DNA from: an uncultured Methanomethylovorans sp.
Lineage (GTDB): Archaea > Halobacteriota > Methanosarcinia > Methanosarcinales > Methanosarcinaceae
Direction of reading: 5' to 3'
DNA length: 64,000 nucleotides
Assembly: GCF_963678545.1 (NCBI RefSeq)
Contig: NZ_OY782870.1
Location: 1,426,001 to 1,490,000, forward strand
In this document: positions 45,323 through 55,457 of the stretch, in pieces
Layout of the letters: each line of letters begins with the position of its first letter
How positions within the stretch are numbered: the first letter of the stretch is position 1
Translations under genes and position numbers: made by a program
The notes under the pieces: generated by a model
Database searches by the model: none
What the model saw: only the letters and a program-made list of their open reading frames with translations
What the model was told of the DNA's origin: nothing

Positions 45323-47296
45323 TTACCGTTTTCCTTTATTCAAACGGGAGACAAAAGCGAATCCTAAAATTGCAAACATAATTCCAAATCCTGGAATTCC
45401 TTTGCTCTGCGTTTCTTGTTCCTGTACAGGTGCTTCTGCAGGTGTTGGAACCATTTGAGAATAATCGTCCTCCAGAGTCATGGTTATACCTGTAAAAGCT
45501 GGATCATGTGTGTAGTAATCATATAGGTTTCCCACAAGTTTCGATGTTGTCGCATTCTCTGAAGGCAGACCCGTGACCATCACATCGATCATTGCCGTAC
45601 CACCTGCACTCCGTACTTCTCCCATCTTCGGAGCCAGAGCGTCCACAACAGTATCAAATGTGCTGAACTTGTTCTCGGCATCATAATCTATTAGCACAAA
45701 GAGGTCCACGTTCTTGGACACATTAGCCAATTCTGTTGTTTCAAATGATGGGGGCACATCGACTACAAGCGGTATCGTGCTTGTTGTCTTTTGCCTGACC
45801 TCTTCAAGAAGCAACATATTATCTGTACATGCCTGCTCAGTATCTTTTGTACAGGGATCAAGTGTAATATCTATACCATCAAAATCGGACATGGATTTTG
45901 AATTATAATCCAGAATACCATTCACTGTAGTTATTAGCTGATCTTTTCCAGATGTTTCGTTAGTTCCTTCTGGAATAAACAGCATAGCATATACCGTGAT
46001 GTTCTTTTCATGTGCAGTCTTGATGAACCGTTCGGATTTCCATATTGTGTCTCCCGTTGTTCTCAGGAACACCATATTTACGCCACTGGTGTTGAATTGG
46101 TTCAGGATGGCATCATCGTAATTTCCCACATCGAAATATCTTATAGACAACACTTTTCCTTCGGGCAGGACCAATGTTGGCAGCTTGGTCTCTCCAACAA
46201 CTTCAGCGGGTTGCTCTTCAGTTTGCACCTTTGGGAAGCTCACAGTCGGCTCCTGTGAAGTGTATTTACGCAGGAACACATAATCTATACCCATGTAACC
46301 TGTGTTGTCAAAACCATCGACATAGGTGTTGGATTTAAGGAATACCTTCATATTGGTTCCAGGGACATAAGGTTTCTCTTCACTGGAAACAACATCCATA
46401 TGGGAATCTCGCACACCGTTCTTGAACCAAGCTACTTTGTTTATTTCATCGCCTTCCTGGTACCACGCAGTTTCAGAGATATACCACACTTTATTGGGAA
46501 CATTCACACTGGACAGGTCCCAAGGATTATATTTCAAGTTAGCTTTGTAATTCTTAATCGTCCATGTGGCAAACGTTTCATTATTCAATTCTGTCTGCAA
46601 AAGTATCCAGTTCTTTGTCTCACTTTGCGGGTCTACAAAGCCCTGCTGCAGGATGGGGCCCTTTGGTTCAGTTCCTGTGGTCACTTTTTCCCTTTTTACG
46701 ACAAAACTTGAATTTATCGGGAAATCGTTCTTGGATTTGAGCATGGAAAAACCATTGGGATGTTTCACAGGCACAACGAGTTTACATATACCTGATGTAA
46801 ATTCAAGTTGACCCCCACCATTGGTACCGGATTCCCATGTGCCGTATTTAAGTCGTGAATCGCTGAAATCATCAAAAAGATCAAAGGTAGAAGAACCTTT
46901 ACTCATATCTTCTGCCAGTGGATTCCCATAATAGATCTTAATTTCCGACTGCCTATTAGCTATAAGGTATGGAACTTTCACCCACACTGAAGCTGTTGCA
47001 GAAGCTTGGTCCCAGTTCTCTATCCAGTAAGCAAGCTGTTTACCGCCGGCTTCGAACCTTATATCTTTACCTTTGGCATCAGCTTTAGTGAAATCGAAAT
47101 TGGAACTGTCAAGCTCGACCTTCACCTGATAAGCAGAAAGGTCTCGACCTGAATTTTCCTGTACATACATAGTTGAACTATAGTTCCATTCTCCTTCACC
47201 GGATCCAGTCAACGCGTGAGCAGATCCTGTCATTAGTAAAAGAAAAGTAAATAGATACAATACTTTTATAAAAAACTCCCCAGTCATTTTATTCAC
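45323..47296 (-). CDS. Secreted DUF2341 protein with glycosidase-like domain and PGF-CTERM anchor
   Basis: 657 residues. A signal peptide (~1-29, LYLFTFLLLMTGSAHA) is followed by a DUF2341 lectin-like domain (~35-350, VKVELDSSNFDFTKADAKGK, IKIYYGNPLAEDMS), a TIM-barrel-like part (~370-615, VLSIRYFDVGNYDDAILNQF, FDGIDITLDPC) that resembles glycosyl-hydrolase folds without a motif I can assign, and a C-terminal sorting signal (IPGFGIMFAILGFAF then RLNKGKR). PGF-CTERM tails are cut and lipid-linked by archaeosortase in other archaea. So this is a cell-surface protein, perhaps carbohydrate-binding. It is monocistronic. Confidence 0.82.
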   Translation of the reverse strand: MNKMTGEFFIKVLYLFTFLLLMTGSAHALTGSGEGEWNYSSTMYVQENSGRDLSAYQVKVELDSSNFDFTKADAKGKDIRFEAGGKQLAYWIENWDQASATASVWVKVPYLIANRQSEIKIYYGNPLAEDMSKGSSTFDLFDDFSDSRLKYGTWESGTNGGGQLEFTSGICKLVVPVKHPNGFSMLKSKNDFPINSSFVVKREKVTTGTEPKGPILQQGFVDPQSETKNWILLQTELNNETFATWTIKNYKANLKYNPWDLSSVNVPNKVWYISETAWYQEGDEINKVAWFKNGVRDSHMDVVSSEEKPYVPGTNMKVFLKSNTYVDGFDNTGYMGIDYVFLRKYTSQEPTVSFPKVQTEEQPAEVVGETKLPTLVLPEGKVLSIRYFDVGNYDDAILNQFNTSGVNMVFLRTTGDTIWKSERFIKTAHEKNITVYAMLFIPEGTNETSGKDQLITTVNGILDYNSKSMSDFDGIDITLDPCTKDTEQACTDNMLLLEEVRQKTTSTIPLVVDVPPSFETTELANVSKNVDLFVLIDYDAENKFSTFDTVVDALAPKMGEVRSAGGTAMIDVMVTGLPSENATTSKLVGNLYDYYTHDPAFTGITMTLEDDYSQMVPTPAEAPVQEQETQSKGIPGFGIMFAILGFAFVSRLNKGKR

Positions 47297-47486
47297 CTTT
47301 TAGCGCATTGTTTTCGTTCTAAGAATGCAGAAAAATTAAGAAGGCGAAGATCAATCTACAGCTCCCCCTATTAAAGAATATGATTAATTCTTATATTAAT
47401 TACTTCCCACACCACACACTGTTTGGTAATATCATATAGTTATAACCCAACTTTGGAACAAGTTCTATCAGTTGTTTTTATTTTCA

Positions 47487-49732
47487 TCATGCTAGAGCAT
47501 TTTCTTCTCCAGAGTCGAGTGTGAAAAGGCAGGATGAACCTGTTAACTCTACCATTCTACGGATGAACTCAAAATCAGGCTCATGTGATAGCGTAAATAT
47601 ATTTAGAGATACCTGAGGTACTTTCTGAACTATGCTTTCAATATCACCTTCTAGAGCATAGGTATTGACGTTTGGGAGTCTTGCCAGTTCAGCGAGTGTC
47701 TTGATATATTCTTCTGCTTTCCTTTTCTGTCCTTCCTCACCAACAGCGCTTATGAGGTTCATTGAAGCCTCCCACTTTCTTTTGAGCTTGTATCCAATGA
47801 GAATTGCAAGGTCCATATTTCCAAGATCCATGCTGATATCCCAGTCCGGGCTTTTGTCATCTATCCAGACGTTAATTGATTTGTGTCTTCCAAGGCCGGA
47901 CTTTGGATGGGCTGCGTATATCACAACACCTGTGCGGATATGTGATGCCTTTTGTATGATTTTCCGAATGTCCTCTTCTCTCTGTTTCGATAACGGTGGT
48001 CTCAGAAATAGGATATTCGGGCGGAAGAAAGCCCCGCCCAGGGCTTCCATACCCGCAATAAGGTTATCTTCAAAAGACGGTGCATCTATTATTGTCCATG
48101 ATGAGAACACCCCTTCATCCTGAAATGATCTTGTGATATCCGGCAGTCTCAAATACAGTTCCATCTCATCTACTTTGCCTGTAAGACCCAAAATTTTAAT
48201 AAATCCTTTCGGATAGGAGATATCCCTTATCAGATTGAACATACCTCGCAGTTCCTGTGGATCTTCTATGGGTACCAATAGATTTGCTGTCCATGCCCTT
48301 TCCCTGGATACAGTAATCTCATTAACTTTCTTTGCCGCCCATTCGGCCAGTGCTACAAAAAGTCCGCTGCGCACATCTCCAAAAGGCGCTTTGAGATGTT
48401 TGCGCAAAAGAACGCCATGTATGGATAGAACAACAACCATCGCCATAAGACTGAATGTGGAGTTTACTGTGAACATTACAAAAAGACAACCTGCTGCTCC
48501 AAGGAACGATGCGGCCAGGGGTATCCTGAACAGAGGCCTGAAGCTAACCAGATTCAGGCTCTGTTCCATGAAAACTACCACATTGATCATTGCATATGTG
48601 AGCAGGAAAAACATGGTTATAAGGGGAGCAATAGCATTAAGGTTTCGAAGCATTAATGCAATAAGTACGATTGCACCTGTGAATATTATAGAGTTCCTAG
48701 GTTCGCCTGATTGTGTTCTTATTGCGAACCATTTACTTTTTGGCAGTATGCTGCTATCTCCCAAGGCTTGCAATATCCTTGGTGCACCAACGATGGAAGA
48801 CAGTGCAGAAGAGAAAGTTGCTCCAAGCAGGCCCGCCACGACTATAGGTGTCCATGCTGCGCGTTCTATCATTATGGTGTAATTGTTGACAAGTTCATCC
48901 GGAGTTGCGGAGCGAATAAGCCAGTAAGCCAGTAAAAGATAAATGATAGTGCCTAGTACAATTGCTGACATGGTGCCCACCGGGATACTCCCACGTGGAT
49001 TTTTCAATTCTCCTGACATGTTTGCTCCGGCCATGATACCTGTAGCTGCAGGGAAAAATACTGCAAAAAGTGCCCAGAATCCAATTCCTGTGAACATGTT
49101 CTCAGGAGAACCCGAAAATGTTCCCCACCATGTTATGGGCTGCTGTGCCGGAACTGAAACTATAATGTCCAGAATATAGAGATCAGGGAGCCGGCGGTGA
49201 TTGCCAAAATTACGTACTGAATCCTGAATGCAAGGCTGGCACTTATGTAAGCGATTATGAACAGGGCTGCAAAGGTGCCCAGATCTATAAGAATTGCCGG
49301 ATGGTCAGGGAATATCCATTGCCAGCCGGTACGGAAACCAAATATATACATAGCTACTGCAAGGACCTGTGCCAGATAAAGTGGAATACCAATACTCCCT
49401 CCTACTTCGAGTCCCAATGACTGGGAGATAATCGAGAAAGCACCGCCTGCACCAATGCGGATATTGGTTGTTATTGAGGAGAGTGACAATCCAGTTAGAA
49501 ATATTATGCTGCATGAAAGCAGGATAATAAGCCAGGCACCTAGAAGACCTGCATTTCCCACTATCCACCCTTCTCTCAAGTACATTATCACTCCAAGGAT
49601 TGTGAGCATCGTTGGTGTAAAAACACCATCAAAAGTGCCGAAAAGCTTGCCTTTGGCTACCTTGTGTTCATGAACTTGCTCCTGTAATGTAGGCTCTTGA
49701 GCAATAGTCGAAAAATTATTGTCCTCGGCCAT
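47487..49732 (-). pseudogene. SLC12-like cation-chloride cotransporter / amino acid permease, frameshifted
   Basis: The N-terminal part (49160-49732, 190 residues, from MAEDNNFSTIAQ; GGGGGG 6 nt upstream) has helices 1-5 of an APC-superfamily carrier (GVFTPTMLTILGVIMYLREG). It ends after SLISIFWTL. In the -1 frame the protein continues from IIVSVPAQQPITWWG through GIGFWALFAVFFPAATGIMA and seven more helices to a ~260-residue cytoplasmic SLC12 tail, ending at 47487. Loss of one base near 49165-49175 explains the break. Together ~745 residues make a normal archaeal Na-K-Cl cotransporter-like protein. It may be a recent mutation or a sequencing error. Confidence 0.82.
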
Positions 49733-49806
49733 TATGTTCCCCCCCACTTATGATGGTCGATGCGACTAATAATAGTTGTTGGAGTCTTATTCATCTGGCA
49801 TTGGGC

Positions 49807-50640
49807 TCATTCAGCTGTTTTCTCATAGTTCATAATAGGTGCTTTGGGTGGCTTAATCCCCCTTTTATAGAATTCATTCCAGGTTCTCTGAGTTATATCA
49901 GATCTGAATATGAATTCATTCCTAAGATCGTTCACATATGCTCTTGCTTTTAGACCTTTGTAGAAAGGATAATCGTTTAAAAGGATAACAACCGGCCGGG
50001 TGGGAGATATATATACGAATCTTGAAGTAACAACGGCTTCTCTTAATATTTTCATTGCCAAGTCTACGTCAGAATCGTTCTCTATATAGATATCCAGTGT
50101 TGCCATCATTTCTGGACTGCCCGAGTTGCCGCTTGCCACAGATTGTGTAAAAATCAGATTGTTTGGAGCTGATACCAAACTATCATCCGGAGTAACAATA
50201 CGGGTAGCTCTAAGACCTATATCTTTTACTTCTCCATAATAGTTACCCATTTCAATCCTGTCCCCAACTTGATATGGTTTCTCCATTGTGATTATAATGC
50301 CTCCTGCGATATCCTCAAAAAGGTTCCTCATACCAAAACCAATTACAGCACCAATGAAACCACTAAATATAACTAGTTGATTCAAGGAAAGTGCAAATAC
50401 AAATGCCAAAATGTAATAAAAAGCCAGTGAATAAATGAGGACATTAGAAACAGAGATTATGCTCTTGAAATATAGCCTGTACTTCCATGTTGTTTCTGAC
50501 AGTTTTGTCAGCAAAAATGCCACAGTTTTTGAAAGAATGGCGGCAAAGATTAGGATGACAACAGATAAAAATACAGTATTTAGATCAAAGTTTTCAAAAT
50601 TACTGACAATCGTATCAACACCCAGTTGAGCCATTATCAC
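49807..50640 (-). CDS. MscS-family mechanosensitive channel (second)
   Basis: 277 residues. Three membrane helices (~20-40, 60-80 and 85-110) lead into the pore and MscS beta domain: GFIGAVIGFGMRNLFEDIAG and KPYQVGDRIEMGNYYGEVKD. A small C-terminal domain ends in KAPIMNYEK. The start overlaps the stop of the upstream P-loop gene by 4 nt (ATGA), so the two are translationally coupled. MIMAQLG allows a start at residue 1 or 3. A role in osmotic release is inferred from family. Confidence 0.92.
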   Translation of the reverse strand: MIMAQLGVDTIVSNFENFDLNTVFLSVVILIFAAILSKTVAFLLTKLSETTWKYRLYFKSIISVSNVLIYSLAFYYILAFVFALSLNQLVIFSGFIGAVIGFGMRNLFEDIAGGIIITMEKPYQVGDRIEMGNYYGEVKDIGLRATRIVTPDDSLVSAPNNLIFTQSVASGNSGSPEMMATLDIYIENDSDVDLAMKILREAVVTSRFVYISPTRPVVILLNDYPFYKGLKARAYVNDLRNEFIFRSDITQRTWNEFYKRGIKPPKAPIMNYEKTAE

Positions 50641-51689
50641 ACCAACCGAATATTCTCTAAGTATTTGATCACAACATATAGCTTTTCAGGTTTTACACTG
50701 TAGTATTCATCATTTTTTGCTATTAGGTCCTGATTAAGCATTTCAAATATTATTTTATTGATCATAATTTCATCTACATTATGACTTTGATTCATTATGA
50801 TTTCCAATTCTTCTTTTCTAATATGGCCCATTGACAATACAATGTACAGAACAAATGCTCCGGTATCATCAAGATCTATATCACCAAAATCACTATTTAT
50901 ACTACTTGTTTTAATCAAAGGGTATTCTAACCATTTGTTCCATATCTCCGTTGCAACTCCTGGATTCCCGTGTGAGACTTTTGTGAGTTCTTTGAATATG
51001 ACAGATTCTGCGTTCTCATCTTTTTTTATATGGAAAAGAAGTATTCTAAGGGCAGTATAGTTGATTTGGAAACTGTATAGATTTATTGTCCGATGAGTTA
51101 TTTTCTCTGTTATTGGTATTTTAACCGATGTAAATATTTTTGTATTTTTTTTATCACTATCGTCCACAAATTGTATTTCGTTCTCTTCATATACTGAAAG
51201 TACGAATTTTTCCATATCTGCGGTATTCAGTGGTGGAATCTTAACCTGTATTGGAAAATATCGACCTATATCTAATACCTGCTCAAGATAATTCCACGAG
51301 TGTATGTTCCATGTGGTTATGCAGAGTCTTTCGTCAGAGGAAAGCACCATATTGAGGAATTCTTTAATAACATCAAATCCACCGACCTTTCTCATATAAA
51401 GGTAATGGCAATTATCAAAGATTATTATCTTTGTAGAATTTTCAGGCAAAGATATCTCGTCTTTACTACTGATTATAGATGAAAAACGGACTGTTGTCAC
51501 TTCATGTGAGTGTATTTTGACTATCTCATCTACAAGTTCAGATTTCCCAGCATAAGGCAACGCAATTATGGCGATGTTCAGCCTTTGGCCGGATTCAAAA
51601 CCAGATATAGCTTTTTGAATGGTTGCAATTGGTTCGTCCAGACCAAGCACCAAAGTTTCTATAGCTTCTTTTGCATTTGATGTAACCAT
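50637..51689 (-). CDS. P-loop NTPase-like protein coupled to MscS
   Basis: 350 residues. The N-terminal part resembles a STAND/AAA ATPase: Walker A-like ALPYAGKSELVDEI near residue 43 (first glycine replaced), Walker B IIIFDNCHYLY near 100, and sensor-like LCITTWNIHSW near 135. The C-terminal third looks like a winged helix (GHIRKEELEIIMNQSHNVDE then EMLNQDLIAKNDEYY). It lacks membrane helices. Overlap with the MscS stop-start suggests a complex or joint regulation. I cannot name a subfamily. Confidence 0.7.
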   Translation of the reverse strand: MVTSNAKEAIETLVLGLDEPIATIQKAISGFESGQRLNIAIIALPYAGKSELVDEIVKIHSHEVTTVRFSSIISSKDEISLPENSTKIIIFDNCHYLYMRKVGGFDVIKEFLNMVLSSDERLCITTWNIHSWNYLEQVLDIGRYFPIQVKIPPLNTADMEKFVLSVYEENEIQFVDDSDKKNTKIFTSVKIPITEKITHRTINLYSFQINYTALRILLFHIKKDENAESVIFKELTKVSHGNPGVATEIWNKWLEYPLIKTSSINSDFGDIDLDDTGAFVLYIVLSMGHIRKEELEIIMNQSHNVDEIMINKIIFEMLNQDLIAKNDEYYSVKPEKLYVVIKYLENIRLV

Positions 51690-51949
51690 AAATACTATTC
51701 CCTACACTTAATACCGCTACTGCCCCTGCTACAATTGAAAAAATATGTGTTGAAGATACAACACAAGCCCCAAAAAAACAAGGTCTTACAATTATAAATA
51801 GTCCTTGATTAAGTGGATTCATAATGTGGAAAAATAGAATCTAAAAATAGATTCGGCTGCAGAAAATAAATTAGGGGTCGATATATAGCTTAAATAAAAG
51901 TAATTAAGAGCAAGTCAAACTGGTTCCCTAGGAATATCCCCACGATCTT

Positions 51950-52132
51950 TCAAACAAAGAGCTTTATAGCATCGAAACGGCACGATGCAACACAAGCCAT
52001 GCAATGCCTGCAATTATCCACTCTTAAAGGCTTACATACCCCATTATCCAAAGATAATACTCTATATCGGCATGTATCCACGCACGAACCGCATCCTGTG
52101 CATTTATTATTATCTACTGCTATGAAGACCAT
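51950..52132 (-). CDS. Small 2[4Fe-4S] ferredoxin-like protein
   Basis: 60 residues with two cysteine sets, CTGCGSCVDTCRYRV and CRHCMACVASCRFDA. Each gives CX2CX2CX3C, but the usual Pro after the fourth Cys is Arg in both, so one cluster pair per motif is plausible yet atypical. I start at ATG 52132, 10 nt after AAGGAG. Electron carrier in the cytoplasm; partner unknown as the gene stands alone. Confidence 0.85.
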   Translation of the reverse strand: MVFIAVDNNKCTGCGSCVDTCRYRVLSLDNGVCKPLRVDNCRHCMACVASCRFDAIKLFV

Positions 52133-52279
52133 AATAGTTCTCCTTATCAACAGAATTTATTAGAATTGTTTAAATGGAGTAGTTGTACATTATCCTTACC
52201 TTTAACTTTGACATTAATATATGGATCAAAGTTTTTTCATGTCAAAAGTTTGAGTTCTGGGGGACTTAGTATAACTATA

Positions 52280-53427
52280 GAGAATTTCGATTAACCTCCC
52301 TTCTTCAGTACCACATTCCGCTAAAATATAAATACCAGCTAAGTAAATTAATAATTATGGATGATTTAATTGATTTTGCTCTTAATGAAGAATATAAACG
52401 TCTTCAATCTATTGGAGACAAGTTTGCTGAAATATCATTACTGATAGACTGGAAACCATTTCGTCCTATTCTCGAATCAATGTACAACAATAAAACAGCT
52501 TCAGGCGGTAGGCCTGAAGCTGATGTTATTGTGATGTTCAAAATGCTTGTACTGCAACAATGGCATGGTCTTTTTGATGCTGAACTTGAAAGACAATGCA
52601 TTGATAGAATCTCCTTCCGGAAATTTCTTTCATTCCCTGAATATGTACCAGACAGTACAACTGTCTGGTCATTCCGCAAGAGGATTGCGGATAATGGAAA
52701 AGAAGAGCAAATATGGACTGAAATGCAGAAGCAACTTGATGCTCTAGGATTGAAGATCAAAAAAGGAATGATTCAGGATGCTACTTTCATCCATTCAACT
52801 CCAGGACATGCTAAAGCAGATGAACCTAAAGGAGAAGAAGCAAAAACAAGAAGAAGTAAGGACGGAACCTGGACAAAGAAAGGTGGTAAATCTTTCTTTG
52901 GTTACAAGTTCCACACAATCATTGATAAGGATTATGAATTGATCAGAAGATTCAAAACAACAACTGCATCGGTTCATGATTCTCATATAGATCTTTCTGA
53001 ATTGAATGAAGTTGTATACAGAGATAGAGGATATTTCGGAGCAATTGCAAAAGGTTTTGCAGCAACAATGCAGAGAGCTGTGAGGGGACATCCATTAGAA
53101 ATAAGCGATATCCTGAGGAACGAAAGGATCAGTAGTCAGAGAGCTCTAGGAGAATGAGTATACTCTGTGGTCAAAGAAGTATTCAATGCAGGAAAAGTTC
53201 TTGTTACTACTGTGGAAAGAGTAAATGTAAAAATGCTGATGACAGCTTTTTGTTTTAACTTACATCAGTTGAAGACACTCAAAAATAAAGGAATTATTTA
53301 GGATAGCGGAAGCTATCCTAAAAACAAGGAAAAAATGAAAGAAACGAAGCAAAAACAGAATTAGAGGGAATAAATGCCACTTCAAATTTGTGGTGACATA
53401 AAAAACAGAGGGTTAATCTGAATCCTC
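52280..53427 (+). mobile_element. IS5-family insertion sequence, 1148 bp
   Basis: Imperfect end repeats GAGAATTTCGATTAACC and (inverted) GAGGATTCAGATTAACC, flanked by TATA on both sides (52276-52279 and 53428-53431), a 4-bp duplication as usual for this group. It is unrelated to the 880-bp IS427-like element. A solo right end of the same family lies at 60364-60493. Confidence 0.82.
52357..53301 (+). pseudogene. IS5-family transposase with one in-frame stop
   Basis: 314 codons. DUF772-type N-terminus (ILESMYNNKTASGGRPEADV), then catalytic Asp in MIQDATFIHS, the spacer TRRSKDGTWTKKGGKSFFGY, and second Asp in VYRDRGYFGA. The E region SSQRALGE is followed directly by TGA (53155-53157), and the frame continues VYSVVKEVFNAGKVLVTTVE to TAG 53299. 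Relatives have Arg here (GER), so CGA to TGA is the likely change. As it stands the last 48 residues, with part of the catalytic core, are lost. Confidence 0.85.
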
Positions 53428-53513
53428 TATACTTAAGAGCATTGCGGATTTGAAAGGCTGGAAAAAAGGCACGCAATTAGAACTAAAGGAACATGTGTAA
53501 TTAGCGTGATTGG

Positions 53514-53837
53514 TTGAAGTTAGGAGATAGATTAGAAGGAAGTGGTTTTGTGAAAGAATCAAATTTAGACTTATTTTTTATGTTTATAAAAGGTGATCAT
53601 AGGGCGCCTCGAAAATATGCCGAATTAAAGAAAAATCTACCAATAAAGGAATTAGATATTCCTCTGCTAAACTACACCATTTCATTAAAAGACAGAATCG
53701 ATAGGCTCTCTATTCTTCACTCAAAAATAATTCAAACTAACGAGGAAGCAATAAGGGAAATTGAATACGTGTATAAAAATGGGAGAGGTTATTATATAAA
53801 AGGCTTAGAATTGGGCTCTGTAGAAATGCTTATTTGA
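53514..53837 (+). CDS. Hypothetical protein
   Basis: Up to 107 residues, mainly helical (LNYTISLKDRIDRLSILHSK), ending RGYYIKGLELGSVEMLI. The TTG at 53514 is the first possible start. A GTG at 53550 with GGAAGTGG upstream is as likely. No family recognised. It lies between the IS5 element and another orphan gene, and may be a fragment of a larger gene cut by transposition. A 7-bp inverted repeat (TAACCTT/AAGGTTA) at 53848-53873 follows the stop. Confidence 0.4.
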   Translation: MKLGDRLEGSGFVKESNLDLFFMFIKGDHRAPRKYAELKKNLPIKELDIPLLNYTISLKDRIDRLSILHSKIIQTNEEAIREIEYVYKNGRGYYIKGLELGSVEMLI

Positions 53838-54028
53838 AAAATATACGTAACCTTGACATACCTGTAAAGGTTATGCACTAAGAGTTTTAACTTTTACAGT
53901 GGAAAGTAATATTTAGTAGATCTGTCCTTTTTTAATTGATAGGTAAAAATAAAATCAAGAGTATCTTTCCTACAAAATCGAAATATAAGTAGATTAAAAC
54001 AAGGATTGAAACAACAGGAGTGGGTACA

Positions 54029-55336
54029 ATGAGTGAAGAAACAGACAAAACAAAAAAAAGCGAAGCTTTAAAGCAAAAAGAAGAAGAGGCTGCCATCAAG
54101 GCTCAAGAAAAGGCCATCGCAGAGGCAGAAAAAGCAATTGCAGAGGCAAAAAAAGCTAAACTGAAAGCCGAACTACCAGACGGAGTCACTGCCACTCCAC
54201 CTGAGGGGACCATCACTACTGACGATAAATTCGGCTACTTGGCAGAACTGGTAGCCAACGATACTTTAATTCACCAGGTGAAGAAATTGGTGAATAAGCT
54301 ATCTACTGCTGAGTTGCCATATAATTGTAAAATTCTCTTGGTAGACGACTTGAACATAGCAGCGAGGGATGTGCAATTGTTGCAAGTAAAAAGTCAGCTG
54401 GATAGATTGAAAAAAGGGATGAACACCCAAATTACAGTCAATGACGTGTATTTCCAATCCAGAGAAACCAATAGAGAAACAAAAAAAGATGGAGTGGATG
54501 TGGAATTAACAAAAGTGATGGCATCAATAACGTTGTTGACAGCAATACCAGCTGTGGCATCAGTAATTGGATCGGCATCAGTAATTGGATCAGCAGCAGG
54601 AGCTGTCGTCTGTTCTGTGAGCAACATCGTCAATATGTTCCGCAAAGATTATACCATCAAAGGCAAAGAGATCTCCTTATCAGACATAGCCTTAAAGGCA
54701 TTAATTGCGGGGGAATTCAAAGAAAAAAAGCATCTAGTTTATTTACCTGATTTCTACAGCATCACAAATTCCAAGATGATCGAGACTTTTGAAGAAGTGG
54801 GTGAAAAACGATGGAAATTAGAATATCAGGTGCAACTGCTGCAACAGCAAATTGTAGAGCCAACAAAGAAAGCTGTAGCTGAATTAGAGACGGAAATCAA
54901 AAAGATAAAAGATCCTTCTCTGCTTGAGCATAAGAAGAAAGAATTAAAAGATTTGACAATCGTGCAACAAGCCGCAGAAAAAGCTGTCCTGCAGTCAAAA
55001 ATTCTGATAGAGGCTTGCGATAAAAGTAGTGAAGTGCTGCTGACCATCGCTGAGGGTCAAAACGCTTCTCCAATGGCGGCTGCTATTTTACAGGAGAAAA
55101 TTTTGGAGTTACAGATCACCCATTTGCTTTATGCGAAAATTGTTTCCAGCGGTGGTGAAGCAATCACCGGCAAAAGAATGATTGGATCGGGGGAAACAGC
55201 TTACCTGGGTGGTAGTGTGGTCAGTTACGTCCTAGCAAAGATGGAAGGAGAGATTGTAGCTGCTGGTACCCTGGTAGAGGCAGGAAGATTGGACTATAAG
55301 TTGGGGGTCAAAGGAAATACCTGCTTTTGGAAATAA
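54029..55336 (+). CDS. Hypothetical coiled-coil protein with a central hydrophobic stretch
   Basis: 435 residues. Residues ~3-48 are an Ala/Glu/Lys coiled coil (KAIAEAEKAIAEAKKAK). Residues ~160-205 are hydrophobic (ASITLLTAIPAVASVIGSA), perhaps membrane-associated. Residues ~265-330 form a second coiled coil (AVAELETEIKKIKDPSLL). The C-terminus is glycine-rich (VSSGGEAITGKRMIGSGETA). An 18-bp tandem duplication in frame (54556-54591) repeats ASVIGS. I start at ATG 54029, after AGGAGTGGG; the frame opens at GTG 54020. No family recognised. The surroundings suggest horizontal acquisition. Confidence 0.65.
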   Translation: MSEETDKTKKSEALKQKEEEAAIKAQEKAIAEAEKAIAEAKKAKLKAELPDGVTATPPEGTITTDDKFGYLAELVANDTLIHQVKKLVNKLSTAELPYNCKILLVDDLNIAARDVQLLQVKSQLDRLKKGMNTQITVNDVYFQSRETNRETKKDGVDVELTKVMASITLLTAIPAVASVIGSASVIGSAAGAVVCSVSNIVNMFRKDYTIKGKEISLSDIALKALIAGEFKEKKHLVYLPDFYSITNSKMIETFEEVGEKRWKLEYQVQLLQQQIVEPTKKAVAELETEIKKIKDPSLLEHKKKELKDLTIVQQAAEKAVLQSKILIEACDKSSEVLLTIAEGQNASPMAAAILQEKILELQITHLLYAKIVSSGGEAITGKRMIGSGETAYLGGSVVSYVLAKMEGEIVAAGTLVEAGRLDYKLGVKGNTCFWK

Positions 55337-55457
55337 GTGAATTATTAACCAAGGAACACGAGCCTGTTCATCAATGTTGTTTATAGTTGGGAGGAAACAA
55401 AAAATATTGATGAACAAAACTCTTCCCATTAACCTCTTTCTAACATGAGCATTTAAT

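Noticed and set aside
48235..48882. 215-codon plus-strand frame in the SLC12-like gene
   Set aside because: Antisense of the membrane helices; composition fits a shadow frame.
53155..53157. TGA in the IS5 transposase read as selenocysteine
   Set aside because: Relatives have Arg here, not Cys, and no SECIS-like hairpin is seen; selenocysteine is not expected in Methanosarcinales. A nonsense mutation is simpler.
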